Source of the DNA: Tridacna crocea
Taxonomy: Eukaryota > Mollusca > Bivalvia > Cardiida > Cardiidae
Reading direction: 5' to 3'
NCBI GenBank assembly: GCA_943736015.1
Contig: OX031063.1
Location: forward strand, 5,127,001-5,191,000
DNA: 64,000 nt
The notes beneath the pieces were generated by a model that was not told where the DNA came from, made no database searches, and saw nothing but the letters and a program-made list of their open reading frames with translations. The translations under genes and the position numbers were made by a program. Positions 56,201-64,000 of this stretch are shown one piece after another (within the stretch, counting starts at the first letter, position 1; every line of letters begins with the position of its first letter).

Positions 56201-59200
56201 CGGACCCAGGTAGATACTATTTTGCTATAGCTCAATTTTCTGCCTTTCAAATGGCTAGCCTGATGGACCCATAATCATCTAATGACTTTCATGGTATAAT
56301 ACCTCAGGGAGATATAATTAAAACCCTATTTTCCCAAAGTGCCGCCCTAGTATTGACATTTCAGATCGTAATGATGACTTTTCTGTAGGCGGTCATGTCA
56401 TATTTCCCGCTGTTACACTCATCCGTACTCAGTCATTGTAAAACCTCCTAAATATTGAACTTTTTGTTCATTGCAGTTATATGCAAAGATGTTGCATTTG
56501 CAGAGAAAAGGAAAAGTAAGCATTTTTCTTTACATGTTATTTGAGAATGTTTTAGCCATCCCCATGATGCATTAAATCATGCAAGCCGTCACATAACACC
56601 GCGCAAGCCGTCACATAACATCGCGCAAGCCGTCACATAACACCGCGCAAGCCGTCACATAACACCCCGCAAGCCGTCACATAACATCGCGCAAGCCGTC
56701 ACATAACACCGCGCAAGCCATCACATAACACCCCGCAAGCCGTCACATAACTATGGATCTGCAAATTCCATTTAGTCTGAAAATCGACTGGACATGAGGG
56801 TAGAGAGAGTAGAGAGTCATGGAGAAAATTTAATCGTGGCGCGATTCGAAGCCTTGAAGGGACAAATATCCTCATTTTTTTTTAATTGAAAGACCGATGC
56901 CATAACCACTGAGCCTAAACAAAATCTCTCTGACTCAGTTGTCAGGTACTGATTTTATAAGGGAAAGCTATGCAGTAATGAAGGAGTGATCTCCCGTAAC
57001 ACGAAGCAAAGAGAAGTTAGTTTGATTTTCGTTTTTCGATTTTCGAGATTCAAAAAATATTGCTCTTTATTTCATGCTTTCCGGTAGGATATCGAGAAAT
57101 AGCAGTGAAAATATTTTTCGATCTTACACTAGTACCACCAGTGAAAATACCGATTTTCACGTTCTTGTTGCCTAGGTAAATTGCGCAGGCCTCACAACCA
57201 GAAGGGAAATATGACGTCATATACCTTACATTTCTCGCACTTGACGTAATATTGTAATGCGTTGCTATGCGGGAGGGGTACACCACGGGGAATAACGGAA
57301 AAAATCTGTACTGGATTTTAATAAAGCTCCTCCCAGAAAGGGTTAAAAGCATGCAATAAATAGAATATTTTTTTTTTTCGGTGAAAGATGGAAATTTATT
57401 TCATCTCGTGAACACCATCGGTAATATTTTCACTCGTGGCTGTGCCACTGGTGAAAATATTACCGATGGTGTTCACTCGATGAAATAAATTTCGATCTTT
57501 CACCGAAAAAAACAAATATCCTCTATGTATTTTGATTTTCCAATTCCGATATTCGGACTCTTGTTTTTATGCCCAAAAATTTAGTTTGGCATTCGGACCG
57601 AATCGGAATATTATTCTCTCAATGTCAAAACTCAACGTGATCCTTCGACCACAGGAAAACTTTACAAAAATTGAATATCGAAGTACTGTTATTTATTTCG
57701 ACTCTCGATTTTCTTCTTTCGGAATCTTGCTTTTATAAGTTTTTATGCTCAGCGATTTAGTTTGGCTTCGGACCGAGGCAGAGTATCATGTTTTCATTGT
57801 CAAAGCTCAACTTGACCACTCAACGAAAGAGAAACTTTTTAAACCCAAGAGTCCGAATATCGAAAATCGAAATACGAAACACTATTTCGATATTCAAATT
57901 TTGTAAAGTTTTTCTTTGGTTGAAGGGCAATGTTGATTTTTGACATTTAGAGAATAATATTCGGATTTGGTCCGCATACCAAACTAAAATTTTAAGCATA
58001 AATTTTTATCAACAGCAACGGCCCGAAAATCGTAACTAAAATCGAACTAACCTGTTTTTTCGAACCTTGAAAATCTAAAAAGGAAATCGAACTAACTTCT
58101 TTTGAAGTCGAAAATAGAACTAACTTCTGCTGAAAAACGAGGATCTTTGCCGCACGTGTTCGAATCCAAGCCTGGGCGGTTTATTGATGAACTGTGCATT
58201 TGTTGCGAACTTTTATGTTCGAAGGATGGGGCTCGTTCTGGATTGGCCATTAAGCCATTTGTTGTCTAAATGATAGAATTACTGCCTGATAAGGCTTTCT
58301 GTCATCAAAATGATGACATTTAAGAGCGGTGTGTTACTGCAGACAATACCTTCCTGCATAGCTTCGTGCCGTATGAAATCACGTTAGGTAGGTAGAGTTC
58401 TCTTTAGCTGAGTGGTAAGTGTCTTTTAAGCCTCAAAATTAGGTACTTTTTCGGACGTGTTTGAACCCCAGCTGGGGCGGATTGTATCTGAGCAATGCAT
58501 TTGTTGTGAACTTTTATGTTCATGAGAAAATAAATTTCATCTTTTCACGGAAAAAAAATATCACCCGTAAAATTTACTGGAAAACTTCACACACACACAC
58601 ACACACACAAATGGTACAACAAATGGAATGTATGTAAGCATACAGGGTTCATGTAAGAAAAGACAGGTTCGATATGAAGTTTTGTCAATTGAAACTCGAC
58701 AATGCTCATTTTATGGAACCATGGAAGATCGGCGACAGGCACTCCTAGAATGCTACATATACGATTTACGGCATACATTATAATTATGAAGCTGCTACCA
58801 AAGCCAATTCCGATTTTTAAACCAACCAACGACAATCTAGTTTTCCTTTACATAAATGTTACTTTGATTCGATATGTCACAAAATGTCACGACTTTTAGA
58901 ACGACGGACATTATTTTTTTTTGCTTAACTCATTACCACACAATCCCTACTTTTGACGCCCCGGAGAAAGAGGCCTTTAGAAAACATTGTGGGAAAAGGA
59001 GAAAATGCTGGTAACCAGCATTTTCTCCTTTTCCCACAGTGTTTTCTCCCCTTCACATAACAAATTTCAAATTTTCAGTCACTTTTATTTTGTCGTCTGC
59101 AAATGCTTTTGATTTAAACATCCCTAAAATATTGTCGTTTGGTAATGAGTTAAGTGATGCTTCTTTTTATCGTTATCTTTCTATAAACACTGATTACGAA

Positions 59201-59635
59201 CAATAGCTCCCCATTCAATTTTTATTCATGGGGACCTGTTGTTTGAAATTTATTCATTTTGCATAAAATTTTCTTTTATAATCTCTTAGTAGAATGGTAA
59301 CATACTTTTTCCTAGAAGAGTTTTTATATAATGTCCTAAATTTGCTTCGTATATGAATGAGACGATAATAAAGATGAAGAAATTCAAGGTTATTCAGTCA
59401 TCATGGCCCACAAACATAGCATTATGTGGTCATAAAAATTAGACAAATGCGTTTATATAGTTAAAACATTTTCGAGATAAAGAGTAAGTTTGTGTCTGAT
59501 ATTTTTTTATAGATATATAAATATAAATATAGATATATAAATTTCTTTATGCAGATAAGAAGAGGTTTCTTTGTGGTGTCATTATTGCTATTATAATAGT
59601 GCTGATACCATTCATTGGCTTCCTGTGTTTCTGTG
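49656..59635 (+). CDS. Unrecognised multi-exon protein with C-terminal TM helix (3' end not found)
   Basis: The model is join(49656..50273, 54920..55064, 56477..56515, 59555..59635, then a missing last exon). Junction phases are 0, 1, 1, 1 and the frame stays open for 294 codons. Donors are gtatga, gtaagc, gtaagc and gtaagt; acceptors are tttctttctag, tgttcattgcag and ctttatgcag. The N-terminal ~255 residues alternate predicted hydrophobic beta strands (RILLIFE, AVIICPDA, YTILLES, TCLFLFD, LKCLWIGD, LEVILCQ, TIVFTDD) with helices, as in Rossmann-like or TIR-like folds. I cannot place it in a named family. Residues ~272-293 (CGVIIAIIIVLIPFIGFLCF) form one TM helix after a basic stretch (KRKNKKR). 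That suggests a cytoplasmic N-terminus, and there is no signal peptide. The paralogous copy ends in a Cys-rich tail with NET and NVT sequons, so the missing exon probably encodes a similar lumenal or extracellular tail. The function is unknown. Confidence 0.7.
50327..50840. repeat. MITE-C copy split by MITE-B
   Basis: Left end gagccatgctctgacaaaag (50327-50394), then a MITE-B (50395-50642), then the remaining C sequence with a perfect palindrome (gtatcgactcaggtcagcct with mirror, 50740-50792) and right end cacagagcatgtctc. Confidence 0.85.
50395..50642. repeat. MITE-B copy nested in C10
   Basis: gcctgcaacacgcgaaaaag at left, tttcgcgtgttgcaggccat at right. The second palindrome is shortened. 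It splits a family C element. Confidence 0.88.
50841..51536. other. Intronic, no feature recognised
   Basis: It lies in intron 1 of the TM-protein gene. A C-like palindrome half (agtttcgacatgtgtcagcc) is at 50850-50910; the rest is plain AT-rich sequence. Confidence 0.5.
51537..51700. repeat. MITE-A2 copy (inverted, partial)
   Basis: ccctttactccatagatact at left, core gaaattgctcgtgacgagca, then tatcaaaaggtgtcatat. The far arm is lost. Confidence 0.8.
51783..51920. repeat. MITE-A half copy (right arm)
   Basis: ccagcattttctccttttcc, then the arm to ggtaaagggttaa; the left half is missing. Confidence 0.8.
51921..52662. other. Intronic, no feature recognised
   Basis: The words tacggtactttcattaccag and taccgtactttcattgcaag occur ~100 bases apart as an imperfect repeat (52250-52375). 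Nothing else was found. Confidence 0.45.
52663..52909. repeat. MITE-B copy
   Basis: tttggagtgcaacacgcg to gttgcactccattt. The first palindrome has lost its left half. Otherwise nearly identical to the copy at 19798. Confidence 0.88.
52915..53402. repeat. Repeat R2 with internal ~136-bp direct duplication
   Basis: gggccccgattcactgac at left, acgcaaattttgttcataac and gggggccctg at right. The stretch gtaaagataaaatttacagg, aaactttgatttatcgc occurs at ~53101 and ~53237. Confidence 0.65.
53403..53600. repeat. MITE-E copy (best preserved)
   Basis: gggcccatattcaccaaac to its mirror ggttggtgaatacgggccc. The central hairpin (taacacaacttctgattggc with mirror) is nearly perfect. Confidence 0.9.
53601..54720. 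other. Intronic, no feature recognised
   Basis: It includes two close tgacgtca-type words at 54083-54106. The minus-strand frame 54102-54398 has no recognisable domain. Confidence 0.45.
54721..54790. repeat. Short foldback T
   Basis: ccctatgttgtg, attagaatagtctcgatgag, then the mirror ending cataacataggg. Size ~70 bases; single copy in this window. Confidence 0.65.
54920..55064 (+). CDS. Exon 2 of the unrecognised TM protein
   Basis: The exon has 145 bases and enters in phase 0 after tttctttctag. It encodes a hydrophobic strand (TIVFTD), a Lys/Arg-rich helix (KLLKKKLRKKYG) and ELDYLGWSILLRELKL, and leaves one base before gtaagc. The intron before it is 4.65 kb and contains the C10/B8, B9, R2 and E2 repeats. 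Confidence 0.7.
55506..55776. repeat. MITE-B copy in intron 2 of the TM-protein gene
   Basis: tatggcctgcaacacgcaaa at left mirrored by gctgcaggccata at right. Confidence 0.88.
55947..56290. repeat. MITE-C copy split by MITE-E
   Basis: gagccatgctttg and atcgactcaggtcagc, then gacctga; E3 occupies 56025-56207; C resumes with aggtagatactattttgcta. Confidence 0.75.
56025..56207. repeat. MITE-E copy nested in a MITE-C
   Basis: gggtccgtatttacg to gtgaatacggaccc; hairpin ttctgattggctaaaccaaa with mirror. Confidence 0.88.
56477..56515 (+). CDS. Exon 3 (39 bases) of the unrecognised TM protein
   Basis: This micro-exon is framed by attgcag and gtaagc. It keeps phase 1 to 1 and adds about 13 residues (IICKDVAFAEKRK) that lead into the basic juxtamembrane stretch. 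The size is small, but both splice signals are strong and the frame continues. Confidence 0.6.
56580..56751. repeat. 22-bp tandem repeat, eight units
   Basis: gcaagccgtcacataacacc plus gc repeats eight times with few variants (atcgc, ccccgc). It lies 65 bases after the micro-exon 56477-56515, inside the intron. Confidence 0.9.
56830..56950 (-). mobile_element. tRNA-derived SINE
   Basis: The minus strand reads ttaggctcagtggttatggc (A box) and ggcttcgaatcgcgcc (B box). Confidence 0.65.
57014..58130. mobile_element. Element I2, interrupted by H2
   Basis: This is the same family as I1: gttagtttgattttcg at left and aatcgaactaacttc at right. Internal ttcggactcttg and gtttggcattcggacc blocks match I1. 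The H2 element sits inside its left end (57057-57530). It has no expanded minisatellite, only one or two single units. Confidence 0.6.
57057..57530. mobile_element. Repeat H2 (pairs with H1)
   Basis: It matches 6646-7090 over its whole length: tttcatgctttcc, atgacgtcat, gacgtaatattgtaatgcg, and a terminal palindrome (catctcgtgaacaccatcgg with its complement, 57405-57490). It is inserted in I2. Confidence 0.75.
58130..58230 (+). mobile_element. tRNA-derived SINE, 3' part
   Basis: B-box-like gtgttcgaatccaagcc and the tail ttgttgcgaacttttatgtt; the A box is lost. Confidence 0.6.
58395..58535 (+). mobile_element. tRNA-derived SINE
   Basis: ctctttagctgagtggtaag, then gtgtttgaaccccagc, then the tail ttgttgtgaacttttatgtt. 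Same family as 5394. Confidence 0.7.
58588..58610. repeat. (CA)n microsatellite
   Basis: About eleven ca units. Confidence 0.9.
58925..59153. repeat. MITE-A copy in intron 3 of the TM-protein gene
   Basis: It is complete and TTAA-flanked, centre TGGTAACCA, with arms almost the same as the copy at 9558. Confidence 0.9.
59555..59635 (+). CDS. Exon 4, transmembrane segment, of the unrecognised TM protein
   Basis: The exon has 81 bases, from ctttatgcag to TGTG|gtaagt, phase 1 to 1. It encodes NKKRF followed by a hydrophobic helix ending FLCFC. It is clearly homologous to 41744-41836: both start with an NKK-type junction, both contain a Pro in the middle of the TM, and both end YFC/CFC at TGTG|gtaagt. 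The next ~60 bases of intron also align. I could not find a convincing last exon downstream inside the window. Confidence 0.7.
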
Positions 59636-59779
59636 GTAAGTATTTTGTACTTATTAAAATCCTTGATATTCAGGGACAGAATTCACGCATCATTATCGAC
59701 GTGTTTTCGAAGGGCTTAATTGACAATTTCATTTCACGGGGAATCGAAAACAAATCGGTTCAAGCTACATGTACATTAC

Positions 59780-60302
59780 ACAGAATGACGTTACTCTATG
59801 TAGAATGTCGTCGATTTTACCACGCTTTTGTTGCATCGTGTTTATTCACTTGTCATGTAAGAATTAAGAAATAATCTTCTGTCCACCTTCGTTTATCTAT
59901 CAATAAACCACGGTTGTGAGTTATGAGGCACAATAACTAATCCACGAGGGCGATAGCCAGAGTGGTTTATTCATTGCGTCTCATAACTCACAGCGTGGTT
60001 TATTGAACGATAAACCACGATAAAAAGAAGATCATTTCGATTCTAACATGACAACTATTCAAAAAAGGAAAGCAAATTCATACTACAGGTAAATCGCGGA
60101 TGCAGATTATATTCCATTGAATAACTTACTTTGAACGGAATGACGTCGCTCTATATGGAATGACGTCACCCTTCATAGAATAACTTAGATTTTACCACGC
60201 TTTCGTTGCACTGTGTTTATAGAGCCGAATTCAAGTGTCATGTTGGAATGAACGATAAACCAAGATATTCTAACATGACTTACTCTTAATCATTGGAAAA
60301 CA
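59780..60302. repeat. Repeat O3, about one and a half units
   Basis: Tail (acgtcgattttaccacgc-like) then palindrome 59882-60022 (gtttatctatcaataaacca, gagggcgatagccagag, mirror), then a tail with atgacgtcgctc and atgacgtcaccc (about 60140 and 60162), then gaattcaagtgtcatgttgg. A partial second unit follows. Confidence 0.7.
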
Positions 60303-61756
60303 AGTTGATACTTTGAGTATTTAACGCGGAAGCAGATAATATTCCATTGAAGAAAAAACGGCTGTTCCACTTACTTACCAAAACAAAACCCCACTGGCCA
60401 GTCGGTAAATATGAAAAGAATAAAAGAAAAAAACTATTAAAACCTTAGGTATCAAACACAAAATAAAAAAACAAGTACCTTTTTACTGTTCTCCCTTTCA
60501 AATGACAAGGAAGAATAAATATATTGTCAAGCAAACGAGTCGCAATTGTTTGGAATACTCTGAATATTACTCCAGCCACCCCAATCCCATTTCGAATGCA
60601 ACATCGGTCACTCTTGAACTAATTTTTAACTTGAAAAGATACTTGATTAACATAAGTTTACTGGTAACATTTCATATAGTTCCATCGTTGTCAGTTTTTA
60701 TCTTAAACAGTTAATAGCGGTAAGGCCATGCGGACTTTCCTTCCTCCTTGGTCAAGGAGCGAAACATGACGATTTGTTTACATCAAGTGGCCTTCATTGT
60801 TGAAATATCGGAGGGCGAAGACATAACAGCCACAGGCGACTTACTTTATACAATGTTTTTCTAAGCCATCTTTCCCAGGGGTATTAAATCTCGTGATTGC
60901 GTAGTAATGGGTTAATATGCCGTTCACAAAACTGAAACGCTGTAAACAAAGAACAGGTCTTGCACCAACATTGGAGGCAATGACTGGTCAATCGTGATCA
61001 AGCACCGTAGGTCTACTTCGTAAATTTGCCGTAATATTGCAAATATTTCAAGGAAAAATCGTAAAAATGGACCTATGACTCTCAGCCATAATCAGAAAGC
61101 AAGTGCTAGAAGTACTGAAATTGGGTTGAACATGCTTTTTATCAGGTAATGGACCGTAGTGACCTAATGTTTACAGAAATAGTCTTCCTATACAGTTCAT
61201 GCATCGAGTTTCAGGCAGAAATATTGATGATTTAAAGGTTGGTGTCCACTTACCGCAAGCTTTTTCTGATCTGGTGTCCATGTGCATACACTGGAAATGA
61301 AATTGGTGTCTTGTTAGCATATTTTCCTCTACCCAGGTCCATTCAAAAAAGTGTATCTTCGCTTTGGATGGACATTTCTAAGTGAAATTTTGTGTTCCTT
61401 TAGGGGATAAATTTATCTTATTATACAAAATTGTAAAATGAACAATGGTAAGGGGATTTTTTCCGAAAATCGGCAACGAACTTCAAAACAATAAAATCCC
61501 AGTTGCTCATAAAGCCAAAGCTCGCTTATATGATGGTATTATTATTTCCTAAATAGATCAATCATTCGCCTTGACATTGCTGTAAATCAAAATTTCTATC
61601 TAGGTTAATCAGGTCCATAAAAATGAAAATACTTACACCACCTCCGGTTCTTCCGTGGAAAATCCGATCTGGTGTCCTGAGAACATATGGTGTCCGCGGC
61701 TCACGTTGATCAGTGTGTTCCTGATGCCGTCCAATAAACACCCATGCACATTATTA
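60303..61756. other. No supported exon; expected location of the missing last exon
   Basis: I looked for a phase-1 acceptor followed by a Cys-rich tail like 43001-43137. An acceptor-like gtttcag at ~61215 opens 28 codons and a stop, but it does not resemble the paralogue. A MITE-A right-end remnant lies at 60853-60917. Confidence 0.4.
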
Positions 61757-62165
61757 GTTGTACGGTCAGGTGGCAGGGGACTTGAGAACTTGTTCACGGC
61801 TGTGGTGAATCGTGTCGCCCCGAGCCGAAGGCGTGACCAAGTTTCCAAGTCCCCTGCCACCTGACCGTATAACGAATTTATTATACTGCAAAGTTTTACC
61901 CCTTCAAAGCTGGTTAAGCGAAATTTTCCTGTTTTATCATTTCACGAATCGAGTATGCTGACGAAATATAAATTCCCTTCTGAGTGCCCCAATTCAATGA
62001 AAACTGACGTCACTGGAAACTGACGTCATTAAAACGTGCAGTTTGGTGCATAAATGTGCAGTCTGGTGATCGATCTACGCCGCCATTTTGGATTTTGTAT
62101 TCCACGTGTAAGTGATGTCTACGGGGCACTTAAAAGGGAAACTGGATTTACGTGGTTTTTTAGAA
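61757..62165. repeat. Repeat P2 (~410 bases)
   Basis: The palindrome tacggtcaggtggcagggga with mirror (61757-61870) is nearly perfect. Then cccttctgagtgcccc, aatgaaaactgacgtcactg and a second tgacgtca-like site. Confidence 0.8.
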
Positions 62166-62783
62166 GCTTCTTTTTGTAACACTATTACCATTTTTTTTTC
62201 AACACACTGCACTTTATAAGATGGGAAAAGACGTAGAATTTATTTAAGTCTATTCGTAATGATGATGTAGTAAGAAACCAGTCTTTTCAAAGATTTCGAA
62301 TAAGAAAAATGCATCTAATTCTGAAATGTAAATGAATGTATATTCGAGACCAGAAACGACGTGCAGGTTATGTGCAAAGTCTTTCCATTGGCTAGTACGC
62401 TCGAATTTTTCAAAATATAACGACAAGAAATTATTGATGCATAACATCAATGGCGCCGCAAATCAGTTGTTTCTTTAAAAAGGGGGCATTTTAAATTGAT
62501 CGAAGTAAATTTTTGCAGAACTCAGTGAGAGATGAGCTGAGAAGTCCTAAACAATCCTTGGAATGCAGCTTAAAACTTCAAAAAAGAACCAATAATGGTA
62601 CATAAGCACTTGTCATTCAAGGAACAACACAAGAACATGGTAAACTAGGTTCCAAATTACCAAATTAATATTAAAAAACTGGATATGAATTGATCAAAGT
62701 GGATAAGAAATGATCGAAGTTGGTATGAAATGACCAAAATAAAAAGAACAGGAGGGTACGAAGTGAGAGATGAGCTGAGAAGT
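62166..62783. other. No feature recognised
   Basis: AT-rich. It contains gagagatgagctgagaagtc (about 62528), repeated just before the MITE-B at 62784. Confidence 0.5.
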
Positions 62784-63107
62784 CCTGCAGTCCGCGCAGG
62801 TTAATCCGAGACGGCACTTTACGTCAACATTAAATTTTATCCTACATTTGACCTGCGTGAAGCAAAAAATCACACACGATCGGAAAGTGTCGTCTCGGAT
62901 CAGCCTGCGCAGTCCGCGCAGGCTAATCCGAGACGGCACTTTACGACTACATAAAATTTTGTGCTACAGGAGATTTTTGCAAAACAAGATAATACATAAA
63001 AATGGAAAGTGTCGTTTTTGATTAGCCTGCGCGGACTGCACAGGCAGATCTGAGACGACACTTTACGGAACTGTCCGAATGCCCCTTTTCGCGTGTTGCA
63101 GGCCAAC
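62784..63107. repeat. MITE-B copy with an extra palindrome unit
   Basis: It has three instead of two palindrome units: half at 62784-62820, full at 62885-62947, full at 63006-63070. The left end is missing. The sequence gagagatgagctgagaagtc occurs just before it (about 62765) and again at about 62528. Confidence 0.8.
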
Positions 63108-64000
63108 AATGACTTAATTTATCTAACACATAACGGTGATGCATGAAACTACATTTGCCAAACACGGCTCGTTTTGATTGATACTTAGTATGTATTTATT
63201 CCATTTTTGCCTCAAACTAGTCGTGGTTCTAAGAAATGATAATCATGAATCTGGCTTTTTTCGATGTTTGCGGGGATATGGGGAGTTTCTTTGGCGAATT
63301 CAGGTGTTTATTTCTTAACACATTACTTGTACTATCGGATTGAAATTCCTTCGCCAACAACATTCGAAGTGTACGAAGATAAGGCAGATTAACTTCAATG
63401 ATTTAACTGTAATGTTTCCGACAGTGGCTAAAACATGATATACACGTATCAGCAGTGGAAACAGGCGAAGCTATGAAATGATAGAGATGCAGAAAAAGAA
63501 GATGACATTGGATCCAATCATTATCGTATCTGAATCAACAACGAAATTGTGTTGAAATTTCACAGTTCAAGATGACGTTTTGAAAAGTTCCCTCTTTCTG
63601 AATCATTTTTACAAGTGTTCATAACGTTAACATATTCAGCATAAAAAAGGGGACAAAATAATATTATTTGAAGTATTTATTCCAGGACAAAACAGATTTT
63701 GCTATAATGAGTAAACATATTTACTTTTTTAAAGCATAGGATTCTCGAAAATTATATCACCTTTGACATGTTGTGTGAAAAAGAATAGAATAGTTTCAAA
63801 GCATACACTGTATCAATTCTATAGAAATGTATTTTTCAAGCCGAGCATAGGGATATTGTTTTTGGTAACATACACATACTATATACCAATCGACGTAAAA
63901 TTTTATCGAAATTAAGACAAAAACACTAAAAATTGTCCATAGCTGACAAAGCTTGGAAGGCGGCGTCTATTTTGTGCAGTAGTAGTTCTTAAAATCATTC
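63108..64000. other. No feature recognised
   Basis: AT-rich, single-copy-looking. A weak acceptor (ttattccag, about 63684) opens nine codons to a stop, too short to call. Confidence 0.5.

Noticed and set aside
56580..56751. CRISPR-like array
   Set aside because: The 22-bp units are directly adjacent with no spacers, and the sequence is eukaryotic. It is a simple tandem repeat.
57050..57352. 100-residue minus-strand ORF
   Set aside because: It lies entirely inside repeat H2; the corresponding frame is not conserved in H1 (6646-7090).
61200..61310. Acceptor plus 28 open codons as the last exon of the TM-protein gene
   Set aside because: The phase would fit, but the peptide has a single Cys, no sequons and no resemblance to the paralogue tail at 43001-43137.

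Overview
This is animal nuclear DNA, most likely from a bivalve mollusc. The evidence is AT-rich sequence, GT-AG introns, tRNA-derived SINEs, LINE fragments and a very heavy load of short palindromic (foldback) repeats. The repeat types resemble those I associate with dreissenid mussels, but that is an impression from memory and no search was run. I see no bacterial or viral genes, rRNA, CRISPR or canonical tRNA gene.

Three protein-coding signals are convincing. (1) A two-exon FAM181-like gene (14638-16487, +) has the conserved FAM181 block in exon 1 and a TEAD-binding omega-loop-like motif (LPSSFFTEP) in exon 2. This points to the TEAD/Hippo transcription machinery. (2) An unrecognised multi-exon gene (49656-59635 and probably beyond, +) has an alpha/beta-looking N-terminal region of about 270 residues followed by one transmembrane helix. 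A related older copy lies upstream: a broken start at about 37264, and intact TM and terminal exons at 41744-41836 and 43001-43137. The two copies share 5' flank, a MITE insertion and intron flank, so they form a tandem segmental duplication. (3) A C2H2-finger protein gene, frameshifted and truncated (31968-33177, +), has its 5' half repeated in inverted orientation downstream. This makes a long inverted duplication with ~1 kb arms.

Layout. 1-14.6 kb: intergenic sequence with MITEs, a tandem repeat block, SINE remnants and a dead Tc1-type transposase. 14.6-16.5 kb: the FAM181-like gene. 16.5-31.4 kb: dense MITEs, a minisatellite-bearing element (20.3-21.6 kb) and a 241-bp TIR element with a perfect 9-bp target duplication. 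31.4-34.2 kb: the inverted duplication. 34.2-36.4 kb: nested MITEs. 36.4-43.1 kb: the degraded copy of the membrane-protein gene, split by a 3.04-kb TIR element. 43.5-46.3 kb: one LINE inserted into another. 46.5-47.9 kb: a TIR element carrying a MITE. 48.6-59.6 kb: the apparently functional membrane-protein gene. 59.6-64 kb: more palindromic repeats, and no last exon that I can identify.

Repeat families are labelled with letters (A, A2, B to W) only for cross-reference inside this answer; they are not published names. All product assignments come from reading the sequence. Gene models rest on splice consensus and reading-frame continuity.
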